Origin: Linepithema humile
Taxonomy: Eukaryota; Arthropoda; Insecta; Hymenoptera; Formicidae
Reading direction: 5' to 3'
NCBI RefSeq assembly: GCF_040581485.1
Contig: NC_090131.1
Span: 23,758,532 to 23,822,531, forward strand
DNA length: 64,000 nucleotides
Positions 27,065 to 41,000 of the stretch are shown here, in pieces; positions within the stretch are counted from its first letter, which is position 1, and the number at the start of each line of letters is the position of its first letter. The notes under the pieces were generated by a model. The model made no database searches. It saw only the letters and a list, made by a program, of their open reading frames with translations, and was not told where the DNA came from. The position numbers and the translations under genes were made by a program.

Positions 27065-27286
27065 TACATTGTAAAAAAATTGTAATAATTATTTAAGTTT
27101 ACACAATTAAGATGTACAAATTACATGATAAATAACGGAAATATAAAAATACTAAATAAATAGTAAAATTTGTGAAATTATGTAAATTTACATTATATAT
27201 TTAGTAAATTTCTGTTATTTATCGTATAATTTTTACATCTTAGTTGTGTAAATTTACATAATTATTACAATTTTTTTTATAGTGTA
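27065..27286. mobile_element. Mariner-like MITE, 222 bp
   Basis: The ends are TACATTGTAAAAAAATTG on the left and the complement of TACACTATAAAAAAAATTG on the right. The arms extend inverted for about 80-100 bp at nearly 90 percent identity. TA at each end fits the TA target duplication of Tc1/mariner elements. There is no coding capacity. Confidence 0.8.
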
Positions 27287-27364
27287 CACTTGCTAAAAAG
27301 AAGTGATTTTTTGAGAAAGCACGGCTTCGTCAATGATCTGACAGGAGTTTTTAAACGTAACAGT

Positions 27365-27412
27365 TAATTAGAGACATAGCTAATTAGAGACATAGTTAAT
27401 TAGAAACATAGC
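27365..27412. repeat. Three tandem 16-bp units, each with a TAATTA core
   Basis: The unit TAATTAGAGACATAGC is repeated three times with one change in each of the last two copies. TAATTA is the core bound by Antp/EMX-class homeodomains. The array lies about 2.6 kb upstream of the EMX-family start codon. A regulatory role is inference only. Confidence 0.7.
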
Positions 27413-28469
27413 TTTATAAAACATTTGTTGTCATTAAAGCGTATTGCAATTACATTTGCAAGTAAATCGACATTAACTCGCTCAATATGTTATACGAAGA
27501 AACATTCCATTATGACGCGGGAGCGACAATAAATTCCGTGCGCTAAATCGCTACGTCTAATCGAGATTAGAACGAATCAATCGACATATCAAAGGACGAG
27601 GAATCGGAAACGTTTCATATTGCGTGAGATTGCAAACGTTCAATCGCGGGGGCTTCCATTTCACCAGGAATAATTGATTAACTTTTAATGTTACATATGT
27701 TCGAGCGTTATCGAACGGCGTTTACAACACGCGCAAATGCAGGCGTTTCGCGATCGACGATTTGCTCATTACACTCTCAATCGTATTAATTTAGCAGCAA
27801 TATTGTGTGCTCTCTGTTAAAATGATATTGTGTTAAGAGAAGCAGAACGTACATTTCAGTAGATTAATATCTCTCGCTGGTTTCTGTAATTGATGAAATT
27901 TATCGATTCAATTCCGCGAAATTGCTACTCACGTTCGACCGAAATTTCAGACCGCAATCGAGAGAGTACAATGGCATTATCGTGTGTGCGCCAAAGAATA
28001 TTCCTTTCCCTCGCAGAGAGTACGTTACAATCATAATTCAAGTGCAAGGGGGAAGACACTACATGTGTCCTAATAAATATCCTGTCCGCACAATGCGCAA
28101 CATCGCCGGGAACGCTTCTATTAGAGGAGGCTGCGCGGCGAGAGCTGGCTTTCTGAAATTGCATCCAACCCCTTAAATCCTCGTATTTTTCAATTTCCCC
28201 TCTCCGCCTCGCGCCGCGCACGGCAACCAGCCCCCATGGCGGAGCCGATGAAGCTCGATTTCTCGCCCTACCGAAGACGGCGCGTGTAGCCGCGACAGTG
28301 GCGTGGCGAGCACGTGTGTAGGTGCCTCGACACGTGAAGCAGAAGAGGGGATATTCAGCATGGCGACTGTGCTCACATCGTGAATAACGTTCACCAATGC
28401 CCGAGCTGCGAGCACGCCCGTTTCAACGACTTGTCGCTTTCTTATTTCCTTCTGAGCCCCCTCGACTCT

Positions 28470-28527
28470 ATCTTCTCCTTCTGCTTCTTCTTCTTCTTTC
28501 TCCTCCTCCTCCTCCTCTTTCTCTTCG
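28470..28527. repeat. Pyrimidine-rich CTT/CTC microsatellite
   Basis: A compound CTT then CTC triplet repeat. Chance open frames reading poly-Leu, Phe or Ser here are repeat artefacts. Confidence 0.75.
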
Positions 28528-31500
28528 CGTCTTTTCTCCGATCGCGAGATTTTCTCGCCTCCTGTTAACTTTTTTTAGATACCAGAAATGAAGCTATTCG
28601 CATCTCTCGAAGGGCTAAGAATATCGGTTATGGAATTTTCTTAGCAAAGAAGTTGCTAATAAGAAGATAGAAATTTTGAAATTGCGTAGTTAAATTGACA
28701 TCGCAAGTTTTCATTCCGTCGTTTTGCTTAAATATTGATTATCGTTTTGTTAATAATAGAATGCAATATTAAATATAAATGCATAGCTATTAATATATTA
28801 CGAAATAAACTTCATCTCCAATATCTCTATCCATTTCTGTGAGTATAGAATAAAAATTTTAGAATGTAACAACATTTTTATCTTCCCCATAGCGGAACGT
28901 GCAGACTATTATGTGTTCTTTCAATCCTCGCCTTCAACCCTCTTTTATAGACAGAATTGTGACACGTGTAAGTCACACCGTGTTACTTGACCTCTCAATA
29001 GTACCAAGATTCTAAGACATTTTTACAAAATGTCGGAGTTTTTCAAGAAACTTTCGGTTAGATCCAGTTTTCTTTCTTCTGACAGGAAAAACCGTTATCG
29101 AAGAATATCCGTTTACAAACGCAAAAAACATGATTCTATTAAAAAAAAAGTCAGTTTCTAGGATTACGTGAAAAAGTCGTAGAAACTCCGTTGACATTTT
29201 CCGTTAACTAGTAAGAATCGTTAGATCGCCATTGTTACGATGAAAAGCAAAGGAGTGATCTAAAAAAATAGAAAAAAGTAACGGCTACTGCAACAATTGC
29301 CGATTGTATCGGCATTGTGCACACCATTGTTTGATAGCCCCAGAGCAATGCACTCCTTTTGTCCACGCGTTTTCTGTCTGATCGAAATATTCCGATTGAA
29401 ATTGACCCCTTTATTGACGTCGCATTTTCTCGCGTCACGAACAAACGGAGAAATCTAATTTTTTTTCTTTGTACGATACATTGAGAGCAGACGTGTGAAT
29501 GAATCAAGATTCCGATACTTCGCGAAAAAGCACAATTGATTTCAAGTCACACGTTCGACAAATCTGCACCTTGTGTGACACAATGAAGACGTTTGCCAAC
29601 AGCTCGTAGTCATTGTTAAAACATTTATAGAGAAGCTAGAAGATTGACAGAATAAATTCTAGATAATTCATAAAGATTAAAAAACATACGTACAGGCAGA
29701 ATTTTTAGTTTTACAGACTTCAATTAAATTAAGTAAAATAAAAATTGAATAAAATAAAGAATTGTACTTTCGTCGCTTTCAAAATAAATACGTCATTGCT
29801 CGCGAATACCACGACGCATTATCGCAACTGCCGACAATTATGCAAATCTGCCGGAGACGTCGGCGATTTAAGAATCGGTCGCGGGATAAAGGCTCGTTTC
29901 GCGTAAGGGAAGATTAATTTCTCAGAGAGAGAGCGCGGCTTCTCTCCGCGCGCGTTCCTTCTGTTACGCGAGAGAATCGAATGTAATCGAGCATATAAAA
30001 GAGGAGCGGGACTAATCCGGCCGGTATGATCGACCGAAGGCGTATGTACGCGAGGGCACAATGGTGGCGCGGGACGAACGAAGTCTCGTTCTCCCTCTCT
30101 CTCTCTTTCTCTCCCGGCATGCTTAAGGATTGCATTACAGGGCAAAATGGCGTGCTTAATCAGACCATTTATTCGCCGAGCAACGGCCGACCCGATTGTA
30201 TGAAAAGCGAGGGAGCTTTTGTGGCCCCCGAGACGTCTACCAGTGGCCCCGCCGTCTTCAACGCAGTATTTTATACATTATACGTATCGCGCGCGTCCGA
30301 CGCAATTATAATAAGCTTGTAATGTCGGCATAATGAAACGACGTCGGGAACCGTTGACTCGCCCCAAAGAACCTCCGAAAACGTCGCTCTCACTTTTCTC
30401 TCGGGCTGTGAGAAAGCCGAGCCAGCTATACGTGCAAACATTATATTAAAACCTTCGGTATTCTTCAGCTTCTATTATACCTCAGATCGCATTCACACCT
30501 TTCCTTATTCGATCCCGTGTTCACAGAAAGTATGCATTTCGTCAATTAATTGAATATTAATCGAATATTATGTAGCACAAAATTTGATTTAAAAAATGTT
30601 GAGAAAATATTAAAATTAAGATCAAATTTCGTCCGTCGTTTTTTGCGCTTTAATAAGACACCGGATAGATGTCAATTGACTCTGTACCGTTTTGTGGGAC
30701 GTTAAAAATAGCACTTTGCCTTTTTTACGGACGTTAAAGGGCGCTTAGATAATGGGCGGCATTTTTGCAAGGAGTCATGACCCCTACGCGGACTTGCGCG
30801 ATGATAGCGGTATCCAACGATCCTGCCAACGCACGCCTGTACTTTCGTCCCGGGGAATAAAAGTCTGTCCCGGAGTACCGAGGTTACGCTGACATTCAAT
30901 TATCGTCCACTTATATAGGCGAGGCCCGCTATACGTGCATCCACTTGATCTGCCCACTTTCAAGCTAATCGTCCTTAATAAGAAATCTCGTACGTGGTAC
31001 GGAAGGGGTTTTCTACCCGCAGGTACGATGCATGAGATAGGCTTATCCTGCGAGATCCGCTGTCGTTGTCTTTTACGATCCCGGATCGTGGCTCGACACA
31101 TCGATACGAATACGTGATCGATCCGCTGTTTCTCAAATTAGTCTTGATCACTAGCTTCTTCTTTACAACCTCGGGCCATTGAGATTCCTTCAAACCTCAT
31201 TAAACTAATCCAAAAAATCGAAAATAAGAATTTCTTGGATAAATAAAGAATTTTTGTATATAAAAAATATATATAATAGAAATAACTTATATATATAAAA
31301 TAATACTCTTAATTTATCAATTTACGATTTAGCATTATTCGCAGCTGTAACATAATCAGTTTCATGGAAATATAAATTGTTCTATATTATAGAAAAAAAG
31401 TATTACATTGCATGGTGAAGAAAATATACAATTTAGATCGTACATACCATCGATTCACATATCGATTGACATCTGACAAAGATTCAGAATAATAACAGAT

Positions 31501-32008
31501 TTGCTATATCGAGGCGGAATTTTAATAAAGCTGAGAACCACTGACGATTCACGGTCCTTGTATCTTAAATAACCGGTCGGCACCTATGATTTTCTCGGAA
31601 CGACCAACGGCTCGATTAAATTGATTCGCAAACTCAAACGTTTGGGAAAGAAAGGAGGACGGAAGAGGGCACAAAAGAAAGATTGCGGACCGATTTGCTT
31701 CAGTAAGTAAATAAATTTAAATCATCTCGTGACAAAGTGCACGGAAAATTCAATGAATACAGGAGTAATTATTAAAAAGATAAACAGTAAAGACACTGTC
31801 GAAGACTTTATTTTGTTGCGAGAAAAAATTCCTCAACAAGAACTACAGGTGCGTTGGCTCGCGTAAAAAACCGAGGTCCCACCATTTATGGCAAAATGTA
31901 ATTTTACAGCAACCCGTAAGAAGCCACCGGCTGATGCTTGCGCGGCGCATTATGGTAATCAGTCATTTCGTGTTTATATTATATATGTATAGGATAAAAT
32001 AGGAGAAA

Positions 32009-32016
<8 letters not shown>

Positions 32017-32039
<23 letters not shown>
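32017..32039. repeat. (TA)n microsatellite following an A run
   Basis: About eleven TA dinucleotides are preceded by an A-run. Confidence 0.85.
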
Positions 32040-35000
32040 CATACGTATCACACGCGCGTCTTACAGTCCGGAAAGTCTTGAACGTTAACGGCCATGCAAC
32101 AATCTATTATACATGCTGAATACAACGTACGTCGCCACGACGCTTATTATTTTGCACAATATGCCCCGTGTGTATCGTGTAAATCTACGGTGCCCGGCGA
32201 TGCAGCATACGGGGCGTGCAAGCAGGGCGAGCCGTGAGGCTGGAAAACGCGGTGGAATCATGTTCGAGGCCATCATCGGCGATTACGCATACTTGCCGGG
32301 GCCATTATGCCTCATTAAAGAGGCCCGATCGGCCTTATTATGTGCGCGGCGGACCTCCCTCTCGGGACCCTTCGGGAGAGAGTGAGGGCCCCGGCCGCAT
32401 CTCGTACATCGCCCGGCTCGGATTATAATTTTCGACAGGCACGAAGATAGTGGGAGTGCATCGACCGAAAATTAACGGCTCTTTAGGGCAAATTGATCGG
32501 CCGTGTTCGCACTCACGCTTTTTTTCTACGCGCTCCGTAAAAACGCGGAGATGCGCGCGCGAGAAGGCGGAAGCCCAAGGTGTTGCGGCGTAGCTGATCG
32601 TGAGAAGACAGGCGATCTTCTTCGAGATGAGATAAGAGCTTGTCGACTGTACGTTTAATACGCAAACTAACACACTTTGCTAATAATTATAATAACATTA
32701 GAATAGAGTTAGAAACAGTCGAAACGTTTTGCTGAGATAATTTATGTGATGATGAAATTAATTAACGATAATAACCTCACAATTGACGTTAAAGATCTTA
32801 ATGCAAATATTTTTAAAATACTCAATTTTTGTTCCAACATAATTCTGTGATTTGCAAAACAAAAGTAGCTCATTATACTATTATCTGAGATTCTCAATTG
32901 CATTTGCATAAATTTACCGCTTATAGCAATTGCAAATTTTTACATCAAGTTTATATGAAATATCTTCAAAGAATCAAGATGAGCGTGTTTATATTGACTT
33001 TTACGTGTCGTATTGAGCAACTCGGTTTTTCCACGCGATGCGTAGCCGGCGCTCATTTTTCTCCTTAAAGTTCATGTAACATGTAACATGAATGAGTTTT
33101 TCGCGTTTATGTAAATACCGGCGGATAATTATCGCCGACAGGATTTCAATTAAGTCCGCGGTACTATGTTAAAGAGCGCGGCGCAGGACTTGGAGGAACA
33201 ACATCCTTCACGTTACTTATTGCTCATGAATAACCATAAGCCGCGGTCGAGAGTGGCGCGGAGTGTTACGTCACTCGGCGGTGTTAATTACACTCGCAAT
33301 TAGCTCCATTTTCGAGGTAAAACGACTCGTCGAGACGCTCGTCGACTCGGCCGTTCCGCTCCTGAGATCTCGTATAATTTTTAATTTTAATCATAATTCA
33401 AATGGAGATATCGTCACATTTTTATTCTCTTCCATCTATGATATCGTGCAGTCATTTTTAATTAGACAGGGAGCCATTATATCTAATAGCCTATATTTAT
33501 ATTATAACCATAACGTGTCCGGCAGATCAATTATGCGGCAATTTGAGCAAATACCTTCTCGATGCGCTCCGCGTTACTTCTTGATGAGCTTTAATTATTC
33601 CGACCGCGAAGCCGAGATAGCGAACGTTACCCCGCAAGTATTGCATATATAAAAAAAATTAGGCTAATGAGAGTACGATATCTCCAGGCAATTACATAAT
33701 AGCGCGCAAGTTTTAATTATGTTTACTTTAAATTATATCAATTTAAATCTATTTATTACTCTTCGTCGAAGGCAATTTAAAAAAAAATTAACGAAATATC
33801 AACGTTACATAAAAATTACAAAAAAAAAGTACAAATTTTTTGTATTTTAAAAATACAATAGTATAAATATATAGCTCTTTTTCTTATTAAAATAATATTC
33901 TTGAAACAACAAGCTGATAGAGCAGGAGCTAGTTTTAATTGCTCAAATTTTCATTTTTGTATTTTAATTTATGAAAGATATCGCGTGCAAACACACCTAA
34001 GTGCATCGCAATCTAGATATCGCAGGTTATTGATACTTTCATCGCCTTGCGATCGATTATATTGCCCACCGATATTCGTGTCGCCGGTATTCCGTCGCTT
34101 GTATCCGCACGATGACCACGAAATACGTTACTTATGGGCCATGAATATCCATAGGGTCCGGGGAAGCAAATCGTGTGGCTTGGCGTGCTCTGATGATAGG
34201 TAACCATGTGTAATGGAGTGCTAACTACTGGCCACCTCGCGAACCAGCACACCTTCCATCGACGAGGAAGGTGGCCGAGAGGGTTGAGTGCGCGCGAGAG
34301 AGACGGAACACCGTGAGCCGGTGTGCGCGGGAGAAAGAGAAGCGACGAAGAAGCGGATGAACCTCGTTCTCTTCGAAGGCGACGCAGAGAGAATGAAAGG
34401 GACGGGAGGAGCAAATGGGGCAGAAAGAGAAGAAGAACGATGCGGTAACGAGAGGAGAGGAATGAGAGGCGAAACAGGCACTCGTGCAGGCATGTCTCGT
34501 CTCTTAGTTTCTCAAACAAGGGGGCGGTACCTCGCAGACCAGTGGCAGTCAACCGGGAGACCGAAGAATTTCATGGGCTTGAATTTAGTTCTATTCGATT
34601 CGCTATTAAAAAATCATTTTTCAGGAACGGAAACGATGAGATGCACACGCGTTCGACAAATAAATGCGACACAAACGATAAAGCAACGGTTTTCGGCAAC
34701 ATATGTTTGAATAACTCAGGCGTGAATAGTATTTATTCAAAACTTATTTATGCTTATTATTTATTACGAGTAGAAATTAATTAATCTTTGCTATATTATT
34801 GTTGTATCTTATCGTTACATTATTCTGCATAAAAAGTTAATGTCTGACCAATTAGAGAATATACGCGCCGCATTACTGGCGTTATCATCGAAATTTCCGC
34901 TGGATGTTGAAAAATAAATGTTTACCTACGCAGACATGCGCATTTACGGGCTGGTGGTGAGCTAGTTGCGCGAAACCGCTCATTATCGTTACGATCATCA

Positions 35001-38000
35001 TCATCATTATCGTGGTCATCATCATCATCTTCCGCGCTGGAGTGTTTGTTCTGGTTTGCTCTGCGCGCGCGGCGATAAGCGAGTAAAAAGTAATCCGTTC
35101 GAAACGGAGCCCATCATTACCGGGTTATTACCTAAGTATCGAAGTGGAAACAGAGCCGCGCCGATATCAAACTAAATGGCGGGGGAAAAAAAAGGATTCG
35201 ACCCGCCCGTTTCCGTAGATTTGATATCATCCTTAAACCGCACTTTTCCAAAGTTGGTATGAAATCGCGGCAATCGAAACTTGGAAGATATCTTATCATT
35301 ATGGTAATAAGATGTGTTTATTCCAGGAATACGTTAAGTGATTATTAAAAAAGGTTTTATGAAAAAAACGATACAAGCATGAAATTTCACATGTGAAATT
35401 TTCAGGGAATTTAAAAATAATAATACACGTGAGAAGAAAGTGTTGGCGCGATAAGAATAATTGTTTATACCGATCGATTAATCGGGATCCAGATTTATAT
35501 AGAGCAACCGTCACGAAAATTCATTGTCCCGAGAGATTTTCTATCAACAATCCTACTTTCAACGCCAACGAGATCGCGGTTTTATTTCGATATTCTCGCG
35601 CATCATCCGACAATTGCCGGTGCACCCAATGATTTGTAATAATAAAATACTCTTTATCTCAGGTCTTACAAAATGTACGATATTCAATCGGACATTCTAC
35701 AGCACTCGGGACTGGCCTCGAAAATTCGATAAATCATAACCCAATTTCAGAGCGATATCAATCGCACGGTCCCCCCTCTTTTTTCTCTCTTTCTCTCTCT
35801 CTTTTATCTTACTCGCCTCCCTGCTTTAAGGACCCCTCGTTTCGAGCACAGCATCCGTACTCTTCTCTCATTCTCTCGTGGTTCAAGGCACGATTTATAA
35901 AGCAAACACCGTGCGGCACCCTGCAATCAACCTACACAACATACCTCTTCGGTTTATCGGCCCTCTTTCTCACTCCTCGTCTCCTCTCCTCTTCCAACGT
36001 GCATCTTTCGACCGTGCATCGAATCGACCGATCGGCACTTATACACCGCGTATCTCATACCTCCGAGCGCGTTTACACCGTACTTAGGACTCACTCGGCA
36101 GAGAATAAATTAATAGTTTCTCCGGATAACAGCTGGGGCACGGAGTTTCGACGATTGCCAGGGACGCAGAGTTCAATTCGTGGGCGCACGAATCGCGATT
36201 CGTCGTCATTGCTAAATTTCAACGATTTCCTAGTAGCGAACAGGTGCTGTTCGTATTTCCGTCGAGGAGCAGCAAAATTTGAAATGAACGCCTACATCGA
36301 GATTTTACGTAAGAAAATTTTCAAAAGACTAAAAGTAGGAATTTTAGAATTATAAACTTTGAGTGCTCGATGATTTAAAACTCAGGGACCCCCCCAATAA
36401 TTACAATAGAGAATATTTTTTTATGCTTACGAAACGCAACCACCGTCGGCGTCTAAATTTATCTGTATAATTTCGATTTAGAACGATCGTCTCGATCTTT
36501 CTGCGAGAAAGATCTTCGTGATCGATGACGGCTCGGAATAATTGGCCTTAGCCAACGTGGAGATGCCACGCATCTCAGACGCGGATTCAGGATTCACTTC
36601 GCGGGGTACGAATTAGCGGTTCTTCGCTGAGATAAATTAATAGTTTCGTAGACAGCTGGCATGGAGTTTCGACGATTAGTACGTACGCGGCGTGCACGAA
36701 CGTCTCTCAAGTGCTGTTCGTGCTGTTCAACTGTTATCAAGGAGCGATCGGCGGTTTTATGCCCGTCGACGGAATAGGGCCGATCTTTATTCGCTCGTTG
36801 CCGATCGTTGCCGCTCGCAAGCTGCGAATCCCGCGACTTAATTGCATATTAAATGAAATCCGCGTAGTTAGCTGCCACTTAAAACTCCTTATCTCACGAT
36901 CTCGCATGCCTTTACGCGAGCTGAGACGATTTTGTTCCTATTCATATTATCAATTGTCTTCTTTAACCAATTGTATTAATTATAAACAAACTGCATTTCG
37001 CAACTTTACCTATAATTTGATTGAAAACTTAATTAATTTTATCCTCTCTCTTATGCACTACATATGAAAATTCACAACACCTAATAATTGTAATTGTATT
37101 CCTTGTAATTTTTTCTTTTATGACGTGTATTATTTTTTTAGGACGGTCGCTTAATTTTTATGAGATGTAAAATCTTTCCGCACAAACAATAGCAAACATA
37201 ATCCGTTCGGTTTGAAAAATTCGCAAAAGGAAATCGTTGCCTTGCGCAATGACGATTCCGCGAACGACGGTCGTCGTAAAGTTTCGAGACGCGAGCGGGA
37301 ACCACGTGATGACCGGGCGATTCTGCCTCGAAGAGACGCTCGACTTAGTCACGAAGGTATCCTAATCGTTTGACGAATCATGTCGTAAACCGTTTTGCGG
37401 AAGAGGCAGCCAGGACGAAGGAATTTGAGGAGCAAACTCCGCAATAGGCTTTCAGGAGCAGCGATCGATTCTAAATGTCAAGGTCCCGTCGCGGACAGGA
37501 AGAGGATCGGCGAACGGGGGCCCGATTGTGAGACTTCCGAGGAACCGCAGGATAATCGTTCATAGAATGCTTAATGACAGGTCATTAATGAATAGCCGAT
37601 CGTTTCGTGAACCGCAAGCAGGTAGAACCACAAAGTAGCCGAAAATATAATTCGCCCGGTGAATGCCGATTTCTCCCTTCGTTTCAGCACGAACTGGCTG
37701 GCACCGAAACGCGGGCACTTTCGCGGAAACGCGTGTGGACGTTGTAAAGAGGTATTCAGAGCGATACCGCGAACATCATGTAAATCAGCGTAATCGCCAT
37801 AATCACCGGAGCAATTCTTGAGCATAATTTCTGATATTGCGGATGTGCTAAACTACGTCAAAAGTCATTTATGTCTGTAACATCGAAATATGATCCTACC
37901 CGCATTATAATCATTTTAATTTTAATTTTTATACATAAATTCGTTCGCGTTTACGCATATTTAATAAAAGAATTTCGAAAGAAGTTTTAGATTTAAGAAA

Positions 38001-41000
38001 ACTTAAAAATCAAATTCAGAAGAATCAATTAAATCTAATTAAATTTTTAAATCGAGCTTGGCTGCTGCATCTCGCAATTTCACGTGCGAAGGATAATTCT
38101 CCATTTATTAAAAAAAGAACGAGCGTAATACAATGGAACTTGTATTGGTTTCTTTCGAGAGGAGAGGGAGATCATTAGAGCCCAGGGCGAAAAGTATTTC
38201 TGGCCGAACGCCGGAGTGTTGCTGCGAGGTGGACGGTTCCGATTCCGTTTCGTTTGCTGTGATATATATCCGATCCCACCCATTCCCCCGGCGATGATTA
38301 CAGGTTGCTCGTGCATTAGACCCGCGTCTAAAACAAACCGCTCCCACATCTACCAACAGTTTAAAGCCGCGGGGCGTGACTGCCGATGCTCTATCGGATT
38401 TCTGCGTGTATCGCCGGACTCCTATTGCGGACGCTATTTGGACTACGACGTCAATTGAGGGATCGAAGGATCAATCGCGGAAGTTACACGCAATATCGCA
38501 CGTCACGCCGGCGTGACCGTGTTACCATTATACATATCGGAATCGGTAAATAACGTTCGAAAGACCGATCAAGATAGGCTCACCGTGAATCAAAATTAAG
38601 ATTTATCTGTACATGATATTTCTTAAGAAGAAATATCAAGAACGTGCGGAGCAAGGCGTTTGTGAAAAGTATATGAATGGATACTTTATGATATAAATTA
38701 TGTTTCAGACAGCAAAGGAAAATTATTCAGCTATCCGAGCGCTATGTAAATTAAATTACATTGTGTTGTGCGATATTTACACACAATTCTGTTAGCCGCA
38801 CTCAAGTAGAGGAAATCCTTCGCTATCAATTTAATATCATATAATACGCGTAACGGAGCATAAATGCTTATTGACTCTCTCTCTCTTTTTTAAGTTTCCT
38901 GTTTAACCACTGTACTTTCGTTGAATCGAGATTTTCCAGATAGGAATTTTTTTTAATACGTTATTTTTAATACGTTTTATAATAAAAATAAAATATCTGT
39001 TAAATATTATAACTGAAACGTTTTTATCCAACATAATCAAAATAAAGCTATCTACATTGAATTATTATATTCTATGATATTATTTTTTAAAGAATTGATT
39101 TTTCTATTAAAACATTATGTATGTCAAAATTATGACTTGCAATCTTTTGTGCCATCTTTTCTACTTACGAGATCAAAACGTAAAATAACCAATTTTTTTT
39201 TTTTAATTTCAGATTGAGGATATTTCAAAATGTGTTTTCTGATGCGTGACCACCGCCTACGTCAACTGTCGCGAACGAACACGGAGAGAATGACTTGCAT
39301 CGGTCTGTTCGTAGAGTAGCTGCTGAAGATGCCATTTGATAGCAACCTGGTGGAGGCTCGCTGGCATTCATCATCGTAGGTCCTATCTGCGTGAGTATCA
39401 ATATTCCCTTCGTTATATTATTGGGCGTCTATGTCTTCATAAAGGAACTGAGAAAACGCCGCATATTATCCGTTCAACTCGCATTAACGTTATTTATCGC
39501 GAGCACATACGCGACGATTTACATATCTAACGAGACTGCGCGCGGTTGCGTTCCTCACCGAAAAAAAAAAACGCTACATGATACACGATACGCTATTGAG
39601 CAACGTAACTCATATTCATGTAAGAAAAGATATTAACGCGTTTAATTGAAATGCCTGAATTTTTAAATTGCAGAGGCAAAACGTAGAACGCATTATGAAC
39701 TTTGATCCAAAATATATTTTGCCTTGTCGCCTCAAAATTAGAAATATGACAAAATAGAAATAGAAATTTTTGCAGGTTTTATTATTTAAATTACATTTGA
39801 AATATCGTTTGATTATCGAGATTTATCAAGTTCCCGAGATTAGACAGCAATATCCTCTAAAAGCGGGACTATCTGGAAAAATTGGGACGTTCAAGCAACT
39901 TGCGTTTAACACGAGACTTCCACCTGCGATTATTCCCTCCTCTTTTTCCACTGTTACTGTATAGTTAGACAAACGTATTATGGAGATCATTATAACGCGC
40001 GCACGGTCGAAATATTTAGTGGAGTCCCCCCCCCCATCGGAATTAGGGGGAAAGCCCGGCGTTGTAGGAATTCCGTTTTTCTACTGCCTTCTGAGGAAAG
40101 GAGGTGGACCCCGGCCCCGTGTTAGTCCACGGTGTAATCAACATGTCAAAATAGTTTCTCGAGTAGAACCGAACCTGCGGCTCTAATATATCGTTCGAAT
40201 AAAGCTGCTTCGCAGCAAGCGGACGTCAGGAACGTGAGGCTGCGGGCCCTCGAAATGTCAGTTCGAAAATTAATCTTCGCGTAAGTTTGCTCCCATGTAA
40301 TGAATTATGATAGTGAGTGTGTGTACAATGTACACATAAAGGAAAAAAAAAAAAAAAAAAGAAGAATCTATGTAAATCAAGATTGCGTGAGATGCTAATC
40401 AGATCCATCATCACGATAATCGGCATATCATTTTTCTGACAAGATAATTATCGGAATATTTAACCAACTGTTTAGCTTTAAGTGAGATAAGATGTGAATT
40501 AGATAAGAAGCGAATTTCTTCGGCTGAAAAAAATAATTTAAAACAGTCGCACGATAAATACGTTACTGTTGCGAAGGGAAAGGGAACCGAGAAGGGGCAG
40601 CTCTCCGAGAGCCGTACAGGTCAGGCGGTCTCCCGGGGTTAAATGAGAGGGCGTTGATTATGAATTTTGAAGGATTCTTTAACCGCTACGTCTTTAATTA
40701 AAGTTAATTACCGTCAGAATCGCCGCTTGCTACCCTAAACGTCGCTAACTCTCGTCTCGCGGCGTTAGAGAACCGTATGATTACAGGGCGAAATAGTCGC
40801 GTGATGGATCTCTCGGCTCGAATGTAGCCGAATGTAACAACAAGTCATCTCTCCCTCGTCTTCTCTTCGTCCGCCTTAAATCAGGAGGGAAGGAGAGGAG
40901 ACGAGAAAGAGTTAATATCGTAAATGTTGGAATAAAAGCACGTTAACAGATAGATCAAACCTTAAATTACTTTATATAAATCTTTTCTATTTAATCTTTT

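Noticed and set aside
34013..34552. 179-codon minus-strand open frame
   Set aside because: It overlaps opposite-strand frames in purine/pyrimidine-biased DNA and has Arg/Ser/Leu-rich composition with no domain or splice context. Judged chance.
34966..35175. His-rich open frame
   Set aside because: The His runs come from a CAT/ATC microsatellite, and there is no conserved domain or splice context.
35180..35215. Possible tRNA-like GGATTCGACCC motif
   Set aside because: No matching A box, acceptor stem or cloverleaf could be assembled around it. No tRNA or rRNA gene was seen anywhere in the window.
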